Assembly (NCBI GenBank): GCA_017439305.1
Contig: JAFSJK010000034.1
Span: 41,175-105,174, forward strand
Direction: 5' to 3'
DNA length: 64,000 bases
Source of the DNA: Bacteroidales bacterium
GTDB lineage: Bacteria; Bacteroidota; Bacteroidia; Bacteroidales; UBA932
Part shown: piece after piece, positions 27,001 through 38,269 of the stretch
Layout: each line of letters begins with the position of its first letter
Numbering within the stretch: position 1 is the stretch's first letter
Notes under the pieces: model-generated
Seen by the model: only the letters and a program-made list of their open reading frames with translations
Database searches by the model: none
What the model was told of the DNA's origin: nothing
Program-made: the position numbers and the translations under genes

Positions 27001-27225
27001 ATCAAGCAGATCCAGCTGGGTTATACTCTGCCGCAGAGCCTGACCAAGAAGATCGCCATCTCGAACCTCCGCGTCTACGCGATGCTGGACAACTACTTCA
27101 CCTTCACGAGCTACTTTGGTATGGATCCGGAGACTGCCACCACCGGTGGCAATGCCCTGGGTTACGACATGGGTAACTTCCCGACTGCCAAGTCCCTCAT
27201 CCTGGGTCTCAACCTTGAGTTCTAA
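24067..27225 (+). CDS. SusC-family TonB-dependent transporter of the arabinoxylan PUL
   Basis: This outer-membrane importer is the first gene of the second PUL. It has a signal peptide (cleaved after TLASA, before QNRAISG) and a carboxypeptidase-regulatory-like domain (about 30-110, 'VDATGAPVIGAAVVVVGN'). A TonB-box-like 'ETVVIGYGVQRKSDLTG' precedes the plug ('SIRVRGYSSNSGSLGPLLIVDG', 'IEVLKDAASAAIYGAEAGNGVVLVTTKSG'). The barrel ends 'KSLILGLNLEF'. Its 1052 residues are normal. The codon use seems especially uniform, with many C-ending codons, which fits high expression. The downstream gene content (esterases and GH43s) suggests decorated arabinoxylan fragments as cargo. Confidence 0.93.
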   Translation: MTKHLFAKMVAAAMIAVAGLLGGTLASAQNRAISGTVVDATGAPVIGAAVVVVGNTSIGAVTDADGAFRLNVPAGASINVSCIGYADQTLSTANQSVFNIVLQEDTEFLDETVVIGYGVQRKSDLTGSVASVRSEDLQNRATSDAAAALQGKAAGVQVINASGAPGAGASIRVRGYSSNSGSLGPLLIVDGLKVDNIQYLDPEMIESIEVLKDAASAAIYGAEAGNGVVLVTTKSGKKGEGKVFYNNQFSLATLSHKLDIMRAKDYIEFGKAQGYLNDEALKVYDGVTDVDWSSEIFVPTWSNRHTVGFQGGNDRGHFFASLNYVKNDGIFRGDKDQYRRLTFQVNADYKIKDWLTVGTNNSIEKWGTRGVSEANDNGSALLSAITSSPLFPVRGDESKLSSGLKNALDAGKKILVDPETGLYWTVPLIGETQSGHPFVQRDATESQQGGISVRGVAYLNFMPFKGFTYTSRFGYRISYRTQHNYTEPYFSTATIKADNYDLQAWADTRLYYQWENFVNYNRTFGKHDVLAMAGMSFIEESWDNMWAQATGPDILKGYLPNFQYLSFLKPSDSTTKNMSNAPGRNANLSYFARLGYTYDNRYSIQANFRADAFDSSKLPLDKKWGYFPSVSVGWTISNESFIKDNVDQSLLNFLKFRASWGKNGNINVLRDYPYSTDILLNRVWYQYHVDSATADTGSLPSGLSNKNLRWEESVQLDLGLDARLFNNRLTIGLDWYNKDTDGLLVDVPSVMEMGIPLFWETGDVKASTTMNAGKVNNRGFEVELGWRDQIGDFGYSINANAAWLKNKMTYLEPLVGRLTGRTVQGCSYMTTYCEEGMPLWYMKGFKAEGIDSDGHILFTDFETKEDGTVERVGTTLTPDESDRTYLGKGIPDLTYGITINLNWKNFDLSIFGNGVAGNSIFPTAFRVDRPSCNTYSYYWNNAWKKPGDEATAKFPKANDWSEQAFSSSMNVFNGAYFKIKQIQLGYTLPQSLTKKIAISNLRVYAMLDNYFTFTSYFGMDPETATTGGNALGYDMGNFPTAKSLILGLNLEF

Positions 27226-27246
27226 TTCTTTATACCGACAAGAGAT

Positions 27247-28956
27247 ATGAAAAAGATATTTATTGCCTTGACCGTCGTCTGCTCCGCCCTGGTCCTGGGC
27301 GGCTGCGAGAAGATGCTCGATATCGAAAAGAAGGGCGTCATCTCCATGGAGAACTTCTACAAGACCGACGCCGATGCCGAGTCCGCCCTGGTCAATGCCT
27401 ACTACCAGGCTGCCCGCTGGCTGTCGAACACCATGGGTACCGAGGCCGGCTGGAATGAGTGCCCGCTCCTGAACCCGTTCGAATATGCTTCCGACGACAT
27501 TTTCTGCGCCGGAGAGAACAAGGCCGACGGTGTTTCCGGCAACCAGATCGCTGCTTTCTGGTATGACGACACCAACAGCGTCATCACTGGTTCCTATCAC
27601 TGCTACTACATCATCATCAACGCCGCCAACCAGGTGATCGACCACTTCGACGGCGAACTGGCCGACACCCCGGTGAAGAAGCGTTGCGTGGCCGAAGCTA
27701 AAGTCCTCCGTGCCTACGCGCACCTGCTCCTTGCCCAGGGCTGGTACAACCCGCCGATCGTGGACCACGTCCTCGCGGGTGACGAGCTCCCCGGAAACTG
27801 CCAGGATCAGAATGAGATCCTGGACTTCATCATCAACGACTGCCGCGCCGCCCTTCCGGACCTGACTGAAAGGACTTCCAAGAGCGACAAGGACGGTGCC
27901 GTGAAGGTGACCAAGGGCTTCGCCAACGCCATCATGGGCAAGGCCATGCTGTTCAAGGGTGACTACGACGGTGCCAAGACCGCTCTCAAGGCCGTCATCG
28001 ATTCCGGCAAGTACGACCTCGTACCTTCCGACAAGATGAGCACCCTGTATCACTACAGCGGACGTGGCAACGAGGAGTCCGTCTTCGAGTTCAACCTCAA
28101 GTATGACTCCACCGTGGATGGTTACTACCAGCGTGCCCAACCGAACTTCAAGCTTCTCTGGGGCTGGCGTTCTTCCCGCGTCCGTCTCCCTGACGGTGAA
28201 GGTTCCGAACTGCCCGGTGAAGGCCCTTGGGGCTGGTGCAATCCGTCCAAGAAGTTCGTGGACACGATCCTCGAGAATGACGGTTACGATTCCGCCCGCC
28301 GCAAGGCTTGGATCAAGAGCTATGACGAGGTTCTCTACGAGATGCCTTATACTTCCGACAAGGACTGCCCGACCCTGGGTGACAAGAAGAAGGACGGATA
28401 CCGTGGCATCTATGATCCGGCCGGTCTGTACGGCCACCCGGGCTACTTCATGTGGAAGCGCCTCTATCGTTCCGAAGACCGTACTCCTACCGCCGAAATC
28501 CAGTGGAACCTGGTGATCATGCGTTACGCCGAAGTCCTCCTCATGTACGCCGAGGCTTGTGCCAAGACGAATGACTCCGCCGGTCTCGCCGCCCTGAACA
28601 AGGTCCAGCAGCGCGCCCAGGCGAAGCACGTATCCAGCACCCTGACCCTCGACGAGGTGAAGAAGGAGAAGTACATCGAGTGCTGGCTTGAGGGCAGCCG
28701 CTTCCCGGACCTGGTCCGCTGGGGCGATGCCGAAAAGGAACTGAAGGACAACGGCATGTATCTCCCGAACTTCTGCGATGCGTTCTTCTCCAAGAGTGAG
28801 CCCGAACACCGCGGTTACCTCGAAGAAAGCGATGCCGACTGGTGCAAGAAGCTCCATCCCGCCGGTTTCCAGAAGGACAAGCACAGCTACTTCCCGATTC
28901 CTTTCGATGACAAGAAGGTGAATCCGAACGTCCACGACTGGTACACTACCAAGTAA
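27247..28956 (+). CDS. SusD/RagB-family surface lipoprotein of the arabinoxylan PUL
   Basis: Partner lipoprotein of the preceding SusC; the genes are 21 bases apart. The signal MKKIFIALTVVCSALVLGGC places the lipid on Cys20. SusD marks are 'FYKTDADAESALVNAYYQAARWL', 'KRCVAEAKVLRAYAHLLLAQGWYNPPIV', 'FANAIMGKAMLFKGDYDGAKTALKAVI', 'NLVIMRYAEVLLMYAEACAK', 'KEKYIECWLEGSRFPDLVRWGDAEKEL' and the ending 'SYFPIPFDDKKVNPNVHDW'. The length (569) is typical. A hairpin follows at 28972-29003, as is often seen after susCD pairs. Confidence 0.93.
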   Translation: MKKIFIALTVVCSALVLGGCEKMLDIEKKGVISMENFYKTDADAESALVNAYYQAARWLSNTMGTEAGWNECPLLNPFEYASDDIFCAGENKADGVSGNQIAAFWYDDTNSVITGSYHCYYIIINAANQVIDHFDGELADTPVKKRCVAEAKVLRAYAHLLLAQGWYNPPIVDHVLAGDELPGNCQDQNEILDFIINDCRAALPDLTERTSKSDKDGAVKVTKGFANAIMGKAMLFKGDYDGAKTALKAVIDSGKYDLVPSDKMSTLYHYSGRGNEESVFEFNLKYDSTVDGYYQRAQPNFKLLWGWRSSRVRLPDGEGSELPGEGPWGWCNPSKKFVDTILENDGYDSARRKAWIKSYDEVLYEMPYTSDKDCPTLGDKKKDGYRGIYDPAGLYGHPGYFMWKRLYRSEDRTPTAEIQWNLVIMRYAEVLLMYAEACAKTNDSAGLAALNKVQQRAQAKHVSSTLTLDEVKKEKYIECWLEGSRFPDLVRWGDAEKELKDNGMYLPNFCDAFFSKSEPEHRGYLEESDADWCKKLHPAGFQKDKHSYFPIPFDDKKVNPNVHDWYTTK

Positions 28957-28971
28957 CGGACATCTGACATT

Positions 28972-32086
<3,115 letters not shown>

Positions 32087-32088
32087 CC

Positions 32089-33414
32089 ATGAGACGATAT
32101 CTTCTTCTTCCCGTTGCCGGGCTGCTGCTTTCAGCCGGCCTGCTGGCCCAGAATCCGGTCATCCGGGACCAGTTCTCCGCCGATCCTACCGCCCGCGTGT
32201 TCGAAGGGAAGGTATGGCTGTATGCTTCCCACGACATCATCAGTCCGGTGGAACCCGAACGGAGGTGGTTTTGCATGGAAGACTATCACGTTTTTTCCTC
32301 GGAGGACCTTGTCAACTGGACGGACCACGGCGTAATCCTGGACCAGAAGGACGTTCCCTGGGGTAATCCTGAAGGCTATTCCATGTGGGCACCGGAATGC
32401 GTGTACCGGAACGGGAAATACTATTTCTATTTCCCGGATGCGCCCAAGTCCGGCCGCGGCTTCGCCATCGGCATGGCCTCCGCCGACCATCCTGACGGAC
32501 CCTTCACCCCCGAGAAAAACAGCATCCAGGGTGTCTTCGGCATCGATCCGACCGTCCTGGTGGCTTCGGACGGCAATGCCTACATCTACTGGTCCGGCAT
32601 GGGGTTCCAGGGCGCCAGGCTCAAGGACAACATGACCGAACTGGACGGTCCGGCCGTCCGGCTGGACGGAGAACTCCCGAAGGAGGGAGGCTTGAAGGAA
32701 GGTCCGCACGTGTTCGAGCGGGAAGGCAAGTTCTATCTGACCTACCCTTGGGTGCAGGACCGTACCGAGGCCCTCGTGTATGCGATGAGCGACAGTCCGC
32801 TGGGCCCGTTCGAATACAAGGGCAAGATCATGGAGAAATCCCCGAACGAGTGCTGGACAAACCACCATTCCTTCGTGGAATACAAGGGGCAGTGGTATCT
32901 GTTCTATCACCACAACGATTATTCCCCGACGTTCGACAAGAACCGCTCCGTCCGCATCGACAAGGTCCGGTTCAATCCGGACGGCACCATCGAGCAGGTC
33001 ACTCCGACCCTTCGCGGCGTGGGTGTCACGCCGGCCAAAGGCCCCGTCCAGCTGGACCGCTACAGCGGTGTCTGCCATTATGGCGCCTATCTTGATTTCC
33101 TGGATGCCTCGAATCCCTGGGCCGGCTGGTACATCCTCCTGTCGCGTCCGGCGACCTGGGTCCGCTATGACGAAATCGAGTTCGGAGAGACCGCGCCTGC
33201 ATCGGTGACCTTCCGCATCCGCTGCCCGGAAAAAACCCGTGTGATGCTCCAGACCGGGGATGAAAAGTCCATCGGCTCGTACGGACTTCCTGCCGCCAGG
33301 GACTGGAGCGAAATCCGCCTGCCGCTGGAAACCGCGGTGACGGGTCTCCAGAACATCAAACTGATCGTGGAGGAAGGAAACGGTCTCCAGGTCGATTGGA
33401 TTTCCTTTGAATGA
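32089..33414 (+). CDS. GH43 glycosidase with C-terminal CBM6-like domain
   Basis: ATG 32089 is chosen over an upstream in-frame start because it begins a signal peptide (MRRYLLLPVAGLLLSAGLLA-Q) and avoids overlapping the previous gene. The five-bladed GH43 propeller shows the three catalytic acids in context: Asp in 'FSADPTARVF', Asp in 'GIDPTVLVASDG' and Glu in 'LKEGPHVFEREGKFYL'. The C-terminal 120 residues ('PVQLDRYSGVCHYGAYLDF', 'LQNIKLIVEEGNGLQVDWISF') look CBM6-like. The closest modules in the window are the two halves of the 41150-43750 protein, so a GH43_29-like group is likely. An arabinofuranosidase or xylosidase acting on arabinoxylan is probable, but the exact bond is unknown. Confidence 0.88.
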   Translation: MRRYLLLPVAGLLLSAGLLAQNPVIRDQFSADPTARVFEGKVWLYASHDIISPVEPERRWFCMEDYHVFSSEDLVNWTDHGVILDQKDVPWGNPEGYSMWAPECVYRNGKYYFYFPDAPKSGRGFAIGMASADHPDGPFTPEKNSIQGVFGIDPTVLVASDGNAYIYWSGMGFQGARLKDNMTELDGPAVRLDGELPKEGGLKEGPHVFEREGKFYLTYPWVQDRTEALVYAMSDSPLGPFEYKGKIMEKSPNECWTNHHSFVEYKGQWYLFYHHNDYSPTFDKNRSVRIDKVRFNPDGTIEQVTPTLRGVGVTPAKGPVQLDRYSGVCHYGAYLDFLDASNPWAGWYILLSRPATWVRYDEIEFGETAPASVTFRIRCPEKTRVMLQTGDEKSIGSYGLPAARDWSEIRLPLETAVTGLQNIKLIVEEGNGLQVDWISFE

Positions 33415-33421
33415 TCCGGTC

Positions 33422-35092
33422 ATGAGACGCCTGTTGATACCCCTCATGCTAGCTGGACTTCTCCCGGCCTGCCGTCCGGCTCCCCAGGAGGGAGTCGCCC
33501 TGTTCGAGTGTTTCTCCTATGAGGGAAAGGATGCCGTTTATGCCAGGAATCCGCTTCCCGGCTCCGATGCGGTGTACAACCCCATCCTGCCGGGCTGGTA
33601 TTCCGATCCCAGCATCTGTACGAACGGGGAAGGGGATTATTTCCTCGTGACATCCACGTTCAGTTATTTCCCGGGTGTTCCCCTTTTCCACAGCCGCGAT
33701 TTGGTGAACTGGAAGCAGGTGGGCCACGTCCTGGACCGTCCGTCCCAGCTCGTGAACCTGGACCGCCAGCATACGAGCGGCGGAATCTTCGCCCCGGACA
33801 TCCAGTACAATCCGAAGAACCGGACGTACTATATGATTACCACCAACGTGGGCGCAGGCAACTTCGTCGTAAAGACGCAGGATCCGTTTGGCCCCTGGTC
33901 CGACCCGATCCTGCTTCCGCAGGTCCAGGGCATCGATCCATCCCTGTTTTTCGATGACGATGGCAAGGCGTATATCGTGAACAACGACGATGCGCCGGAC
34001 GGAAAGCCCGAATACGACGGCCACCGGACGATCCGGATCGTAGAGTACGACGTGGAGAACGACTGTACCATCGGCGAAAGGAAGATTATCGTGGACAAGG
34101 GGGTGGATCCTTCCCGGAAACCCATCTGGATCGAAGGACCGCACCTGTACAAGATAGAGGGAAAGTATTACCTGATGTGTGCGGAAGGCGGTACGTCCGA
34201 CCAGCATTCGGAAGTGATTTTCCGGAGCGATGCGCCGACGGAGGGTTACCAGCCCTGGAACCGCAATCCTATCCTTACCCAACGCCATCTCGCTGCCGAC
34301 CGTCCCGATCCGGTGACCTGCGCCGGCCATGCCGACCTGGTCCGGACTCCGGAGGGCGAGTGGTGGGGCGTTTTCCTGGGTTGCAGGCCGCTCAAGGCAG
34401 GATTCGAGAATCTCGGGCGTGAAACTTTCCTTCTCCCGGTACGCTGGTCGGAGGATGGTTTCCCGTTCTTCCTGGAAGGGGAGGAAACGGTTCCCGTCGT
34501 TGTCCGTCATCCCGGAACGACCGTGGGCAAGGTTCCCACTTTCGGCAATTTCAAGGTGGAGGATTCCTTCGATGGAGACGCGCTTGGGATGGAGTGGATG
34601 ACGCTTCGCGGTCCGGCTGACGGGCTGTATGACATCCGGGACGGAGTCCTGGCGCTCCGGTGTTCCCCGGCACGCGCGACCCGTTTTGAGACTCCGGCCT
34701 TGATTCTCAGACGATTACAGCATCACGCATTCACCGCTTCCACGCGTATGCGTTTCACTCCGGTGGGGGACGAAGCGGCCGGAATGCTCCTGTATAAGGA
34801 TGAACGGCACCAGTATTTCCTGAAAGTTTGCCTGCAGGATGGCCGTCCGGCCGCCGTGCTGGAGAAAGTGGGCATGGATTCCGTGGTATTGGGAAGTGTC
34901 CCGCTGCCGGAGAATACGCGGACCGTGGACCTTTCCATCGCTTCGGACGACGGTCTTACTTTCCGTTTCCAGTGCGCCGTTGACGGAGCCGGGCCGCTCA
35001 CCGTGGCGGAAGGGGTGGACGCCTCCAGTCTTTCGACCGCCATGGCTGGCGGATTCACGGGAACCACCATCGGTCTGTACGCAGTCCGTTGA
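33422..35092 (+). CDS. GH43 beta-xylosidase/alpha-L-arabinofuranosidase-like with C-terminal beta-sandwich
   Basis: ATG 33422 begins a lipoprotein signal (MRRLLIPLMLAGLLPAC); an in-frame ATG at 33407 would add five residues and overlap the previous gene by 8 bases. The GH43 domain has Asp in 'PGWYSDPSICTNGEGDYFLV', Asp in 'GIDPSLFFDDDGKAYI' and Glu in 'IWIEGPHLYKIEGKYYLM'. A concanavalin-like C-terminal domain (about 355-556, 'FETPALILRRLQHHAFTAS', 'AAGMLLYKDERHQYFLKV') matches the GH43_C2/DUF1349 type. Together these are typical of GH43 beta-xylosidases with arabinofuranosidase side activity. Lipidation suggests a periplasmic or surface enzyme that trims xylo-oligosaccharides. Confidence 0.9.
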   Translation: MRRLLIPLMLAGLLPACRPAPQEGVALFECFSYEGKDAVYARNPLPGSDAVYNPILPGWYSDPSICTNGEGDYFLVTSTFSYFPGVPLFHSRDLVNWKQVGHVLDRPSQLVNLDRQHTSGGIFAPDIQYNPKNRTYYMITTNVGAGNFVVKTQDPFGPWSDPILLPQVQGIDPSLFFDDDGKAYIVNNDDAPDGKPEYDGHRTIRIVEYDVENDCTIGERKIIVDKGVDPSRKPIWIEGPHLYKIEGKYYLMCAEGGTSDQHSEVIFRSDAPTEGYQPWNRNPILTQRHLAADRPDPVTCAGHADLVRTPEGEWWGVFLGCRPLKAGFENLGRETFLLPVRWSEDGFPFFLEGEETVPVVVRHPGTTVGKVPTFGNFKVEDSFDGDALGMEWMTLRGPADGLYDIRDGVLALRCSPARATRFETPALILRRLQHHAFTASTRMRFTPVGDEAAGMLLYKDERHQYFLKVCLQDGRPAAVLEKVGMDSVVLGSVPLPENTRTVDLSIASDDGLTFRFQCAVDGAGPLTVAEGVDASSLSTAMAGGFTGTTIGLYAVR

Positions 35093-35115
35093 CAGATTTA
35101 ACATTTCTTCAAGAT

Positions 35116-35904
35116 ATGAAAAGAATCCTCATGGCATTGACCGCCCTTGCCGGATCCCTGGCCCTTCTGGCGCAGGCTCCGTCCACCGGCGGTCCGGTCT
35201 ATTCCGACTCCTCGACCAACCTGGAGAAATACCTGGTGCCCGCTTCCGGGGAGGAAGCGGCGCCCGATGCGGACGGATTCCTCCGCCGTTGGCTGCTGCT
35301 GGACCCCATCAGCAAGCCCAACCGCAGCAATACGGTATTCACGGACAGCTACCTCCGCGAGGTTTTCGCCGTCCCGTATTTCCGCGGCCAGCTCGGCGAT
35401 GTCCTGCCCAAGGACGGCTCCAAGATCAAGGTGACCGTCGAATACCAGCCGCCCGTGGACCTGTCCGGTGGACGCCCGATGTGGTCGAATGAACCGGTCG
35501 TCTATGAGAAGAAGGTGCGGAAACTCCAATGGCACGCCTTTGACAGCCAGCGCTTCAACGTGAAGCTGTTCCGTTTTGCAACCAACCTGACCGAAGACCG
35601 GTACGGCGTGATTTTCTGGGCCGTGACCGTCGTGAACTGCGAGGAGGACATTCCGAATGTCCGGCTCGCCGTCGGTTCCAATTCGGCTTCGATGTGGTGG
35701 GTGAACGGGGAAGAGGCCCTGATCCTGTCCGGTGACCGGCGGATGGTGGCGGACGACGGGGCTTCCCGCCGCCTGACCCTGAAGAAAGGCCGCAATGTCA
35801 TCTGGGGCGCCGTCATCAACGGCCCCGGCATGAGCGACTTCTGCGCCCGTTTCCTGGACGAAGCCGGTCAACCTGTCAAGCAGATCACCCTCAGTACGAA
35901 GTAA
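35116..35904 (+). CDS. Secreted protein of unknown function in the esterase/GH43 operon
   Basis: Not recognised as an enzyme. ATG 35116 starts a signal peptide (MKRILMALTALAGSLALLA-Q), giving a mature protein of about 243 residues that seems all-beta. The tail ('NSASMWWVNGEEALILSGDR', then 'LTLKKGRNVIWGAVINGPG' and 'FCARFLDEAGQPV') has the look of galactose-binding-like beta-sandwiches found beside esterases. That may mean carbohydrate binding. No Ser-His-Asp or acid pair stands out. It lies 23 bases after one GH43 gene and 3 bases before the next, so it is part of the operon and probably helps with decorated arabinoxylan. An acetylxylan-esterase accessory role is a guess. Confidence 0.7.
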   Translation: MKRILMALTALAGSLALLAQAPSTGGPVYSDSSTNLEKYLVPASGEEAAPDADGFLRRWLLLDPISKPNRSNTVFTDSYLREVFAVPYFRGQLGDVLPKDGSKIKVTVEYQPPVDLSGGRPMWSNEPVVYEKKVRKLQWHAFDSQRFNVKLFRFATNLTEDRYGVIFWAVTVVNCEEDIPNVRLAVGSNSASMWWVNGEEALILSGDRRMVADDGASRRLTLKKGRNVIWGAVINGPGMSDFCARFLDEAGQPVKQITLSTK

Positions 35905-35907
35905 GCC

Positions 35908-37341
35908 ATGGAAAAGCATACCATTCTCTCGTTCTTCCTTGCCCTGGCCGGTCTTTCTGCCGCTGCCCAGGTGGGTGCACCCTATATCCACGATCCGTCG
36001 ACAATCCAGTTCTGTGACGGCAAGTACTATACGTTCGGGACCGGAGGCGGCGGCCTGATTTCGGCTGACGGCTGGGTCTGGGAAGGCGGCGCGGTGCGTC
36101 CCGGCGGGGGAGCCGCCCCTGACGCAATCCGGATCGGTGACCGTTACCTGGTGGGTTACAGTTCGACGGGCGGTGGACTCGGCGGCGGTCACGCCGGCCG
36201 TATCCTGACGATGTGGAATAAGACCCTGGACCCGAACTCTCCGGACTTCGCTTTCAGCGAGCCTGTCGAGGTGGCCCATTCGGAAATGGACGAAGACTGC
36301 GACGCCATCGACGTCGGTTTCCTGATGGATGACGACGGCCGCCTTTTCTGCACGTATGGCACCTATTTCGGCAACATCCGCATGGTCGAGCTCGATCCTG
36401 CGACCGGCGGGCGTCTGCCCGGTAACAAGGCCGTGGATGTCGCCATCGACTGCGAGGCGTCCACGATGATGTACCGCGATGGATGGTATTACCTGCTGGG
36501 TACCCACGGAACTTGTTGTGACGGAGTCAATTCCACGTATAATATCGTGGTCGGCCGTTCCCGCAAGCCGACGGGCCCGTTCCTGGACAATGTGGGCCGC
36601 GACATGCTCCGGGGCGGCGGCAAGATGGTCATCGCCGCGGAGGAGCGCCTCTTCGGCGCCGGACACTTCGGCCGTTTCATCGTAGAGCCGGGCGTGGAGA
36701 AGATGTCCCTTCATTTCGAGGCCGACCTGGACCGCAGCGGCCGGAGCGTCCTCGCTATCCGTCCGATCCTGTGGAAGGACGGCTGGCCCGAGGCGGGCGA
36801 ACTGCTGAAAGACGGAAATTACAAGATCCTCTCCCGCCGGCGCGGCTATGCCCTGGAACTGGCGGTGGACTTTGTCCGTGCCCAGGGCGGCATGCGTTTC
36901 TGGGGCCGGCAGGATGAACCGCTGGTAGTGCTTGAGGGACAGAAACTCGAAGAGGTGTCCGCCGACTGGCCGGAGGGGGACATCCCTGTCCGTGCCAACG
37001 ACTACATGGCCCGTCCGCACCAGAAATGGACGATCGAGGCCGTACCCGAGGCGAGCGGCTATCTGGGTGGACCGTATTACAAGATTGTCATCGAAGGGAC
37101 CGGCCGGGCCCTGGCAGCCGCCGAGGGTGCCGAACTCGTTACCGTGCCGGCGTTCACCGGCGCCCCCGAACAACTCTGGCAGATCGACCAGCTGATCGAC
37201 GGGACCTACCGCATCATGCCGAAGTCCATTCCCGGTTGCGGGGAGCGTCTGTGTCTCTATTCCGTCGCCGACAGCACGCCCACCCTTTCGAAGTTCGATT
37301 TTGAGAACGACAACGCGAAGTGGGACCTCAAATTGCATTGA
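35908..37341 (+). CDS. GH43 glycosidase with C-terminal ricin-type (beta-trefoil-like) region
   Basis: A signal peptide (MEKHTILSFFLALAGLSAAA-Q) precedes a GH43 propeller. The catalytic residues are Asp in 'YIHDPSTIQFCDGKYY', Asp in 'CDAIDVGFLMDDDGRLF' and Glu in 'IDCEASTMMYRDGWYYL'. A conserved segment 'VLAIRPILWKDGWPEAGEL' marks the end of the propeller. The last about 190 residues include 'YKIVIEGTGRALAAAEGAEL' and 'EQLWQIDQLIDGTYRIMPK', which resemble ricin-B type lectin repeats. This architecture occurs in Bacteroidota arabinan/arabinoxylan enzymes annotated as arabinosidases. The GH43 subfamily could not be fixed by eye, so an alpha-L-arabinofuranosidase role is inferred. Confidence 0.85.
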   Translation: MEKHTILSFFLALAGLSAAAQVGAPYIHDPSTIQFCDGKYYTFGTGGGGLISADGWVWEGGAVRPGGGAAPDAIRIGDRYLVGYSSTGGGLGGGHAGRILTMWNKTLDPNSPDFAFSEPVEVAHSEMDEDCDAIDVGFLMDDDGRLFCTYGTYFGNIRMVELDPATGGRLPGNKAVDVAIDCEASTMMYRDGWYYLLGTHGTCCDGVNSTYNIVVGRSRKPTGPFLDNVGRDMLRGGGKMVIAAEERLFGAGHFGRFIVEPGVEKMSLHFEADLDRSGRSVLAIRPILWKDGWPEAGELLKDGNYKILSRRRGYALELAVDFVRAQGGMRFWGRQDEPLVVLEGQKLEEVSADWPEGDIPVRANDYMARPHQKWTIEAVPEASGYLGGPYYKIVIEGTGRALAAAEGAELVTVPAFTGAPEQLWQIDQLIDGTYRIMPKSIPGCGERLCLYSVADSTPTLSKFDFENDNAKWDLKLH

Positions 37342-37342
37342 T

Positions 37343-38269
37343 ATGAGGATAATCCTTTCAGGCTTGATCCTGTGCTTCAGTTTCCTGGGTCTGGGTGCGC
37401 AGCCGGTGGGTTTCGGCGGTTTCCAGATGCCCAAGGCAGACGTCCATTGTTCCGAAAAGTTCGCTGACATCGATTATGCCGGCGACGGAGAGGTCTTTCA
37501 CCGGATGGACATTTATCTTCCCCAAGTGGAGAAGGACATCTACCCCGTGGTGGTCCATATCTACGGAAGTGCCTGGTACTCCAATAATTCCAAGGGAATG
37601 GCCGATCTCGGGACCATCGTGAACGCCCTGTTGGACGCGGGTTACGCCGTGGTGTGCCCGAACCATCGGTCTTCCCAGGACGCGCGGTTTCCGGCCCAGA
37701 TCCAGGATATCAAGGGCGTCATCCGTTTCGTCCGGGCCCACGCGGCCGACTATCGATTCGATTCTTCCTTCGTGGCGGTTTCCGGCTTTTCGTCCGGCGG
37801 CCATCTGGCCTCGCTGGCCGCCACTTCCGGCCATGTGCCGGAACTGGAGGGCGAGGTAGGTGGCAATCTGGCATTCTCCAGTGCGGTGGACGCAGCCTGC
37901 GACTGGTCCGGTCCCGTGGACCTGAACTATATGAGTTGCGGCCGTGAACAGGATACTTGGAACCATGCCCCCGAAGAGGCCGTGATGGGCTTCCCTTTCC
38001 AGGGAAATGAAATCCGTTTCAAGGTTTTGGACGCCACGTCCTATATCGATCCCTTCGATCCGCCGGTCATCCTCTTCCATGGAACAGCCGATCCTGTCGT
38101 TCCCTGCTGCCAGGCCCCTCACTTCTACGGTCTCCTGCAGGATGCCGGCGTGGAAAGTGAACTCCATCTGGTGGAGGGGGGTGGACACGGTATGAACATG
38201 TACAGCGCGGAAACCCTCGGTGCGATGACCGCTTTCCTGGACAGGATTCATCATGCAGGACGGCCATGA
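37343..38269 (+). CDS. Alpha/beta hydrolase, BD-FAE-like feruloyl esterase
   Basis: The secreted serine esterase begins at ATG 37343, which starts a signal peptide (MRIILSGLILCFSFLGLGA-Q) and lies 1 base after the preceding stop. The alpha/beta hydrolase core has 'YPVVVHIYGSAWYSNNSKG' (oxyanion strand), nucleophile Ser150 in GFSSGGHLASL, likely Asp in 'ILFHGTADPVVPCCQ' and His in 'GGGHGMNMYS'. This order fits the BD-FAE/hormone-sensitive-lipase-like esterases found in Bacteroidota xylan loci. Those act as feruloyl or acetyl esterases. Together with the two CE1-type domains upstream, it gives the operon several separate ester-cleaving active sites. It overlaps the next gene by 4 bases. Confidence 0.82.
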   Translation: MRIILSGLILCFSFLGLGAQPVGFGGFQMPKADVHCSEKFADIDYAGDGEVFHRMDIYLPQVEKDIYPVVVHIYGSAWYSNNSKGMADLGTIVNALLDAGYAVVCPNHRSSQDARFPAQIQDIKGVIRFVRAHAADYRFDSSFVAVSGFSSGGHLASLAATSGHVPELEGEVGGNLAFSSAVDAACDWSGPVDLNYMSCGREQDTWNHAPEEAVMGFPFQGNEIRFKVLDATSYIDPFDPPVILFHGTADPVVPCCQAPHFYGLLQDAGVESELHLVEGGGHGMNMYSAETLGAMTAFLDRIHHAGRP

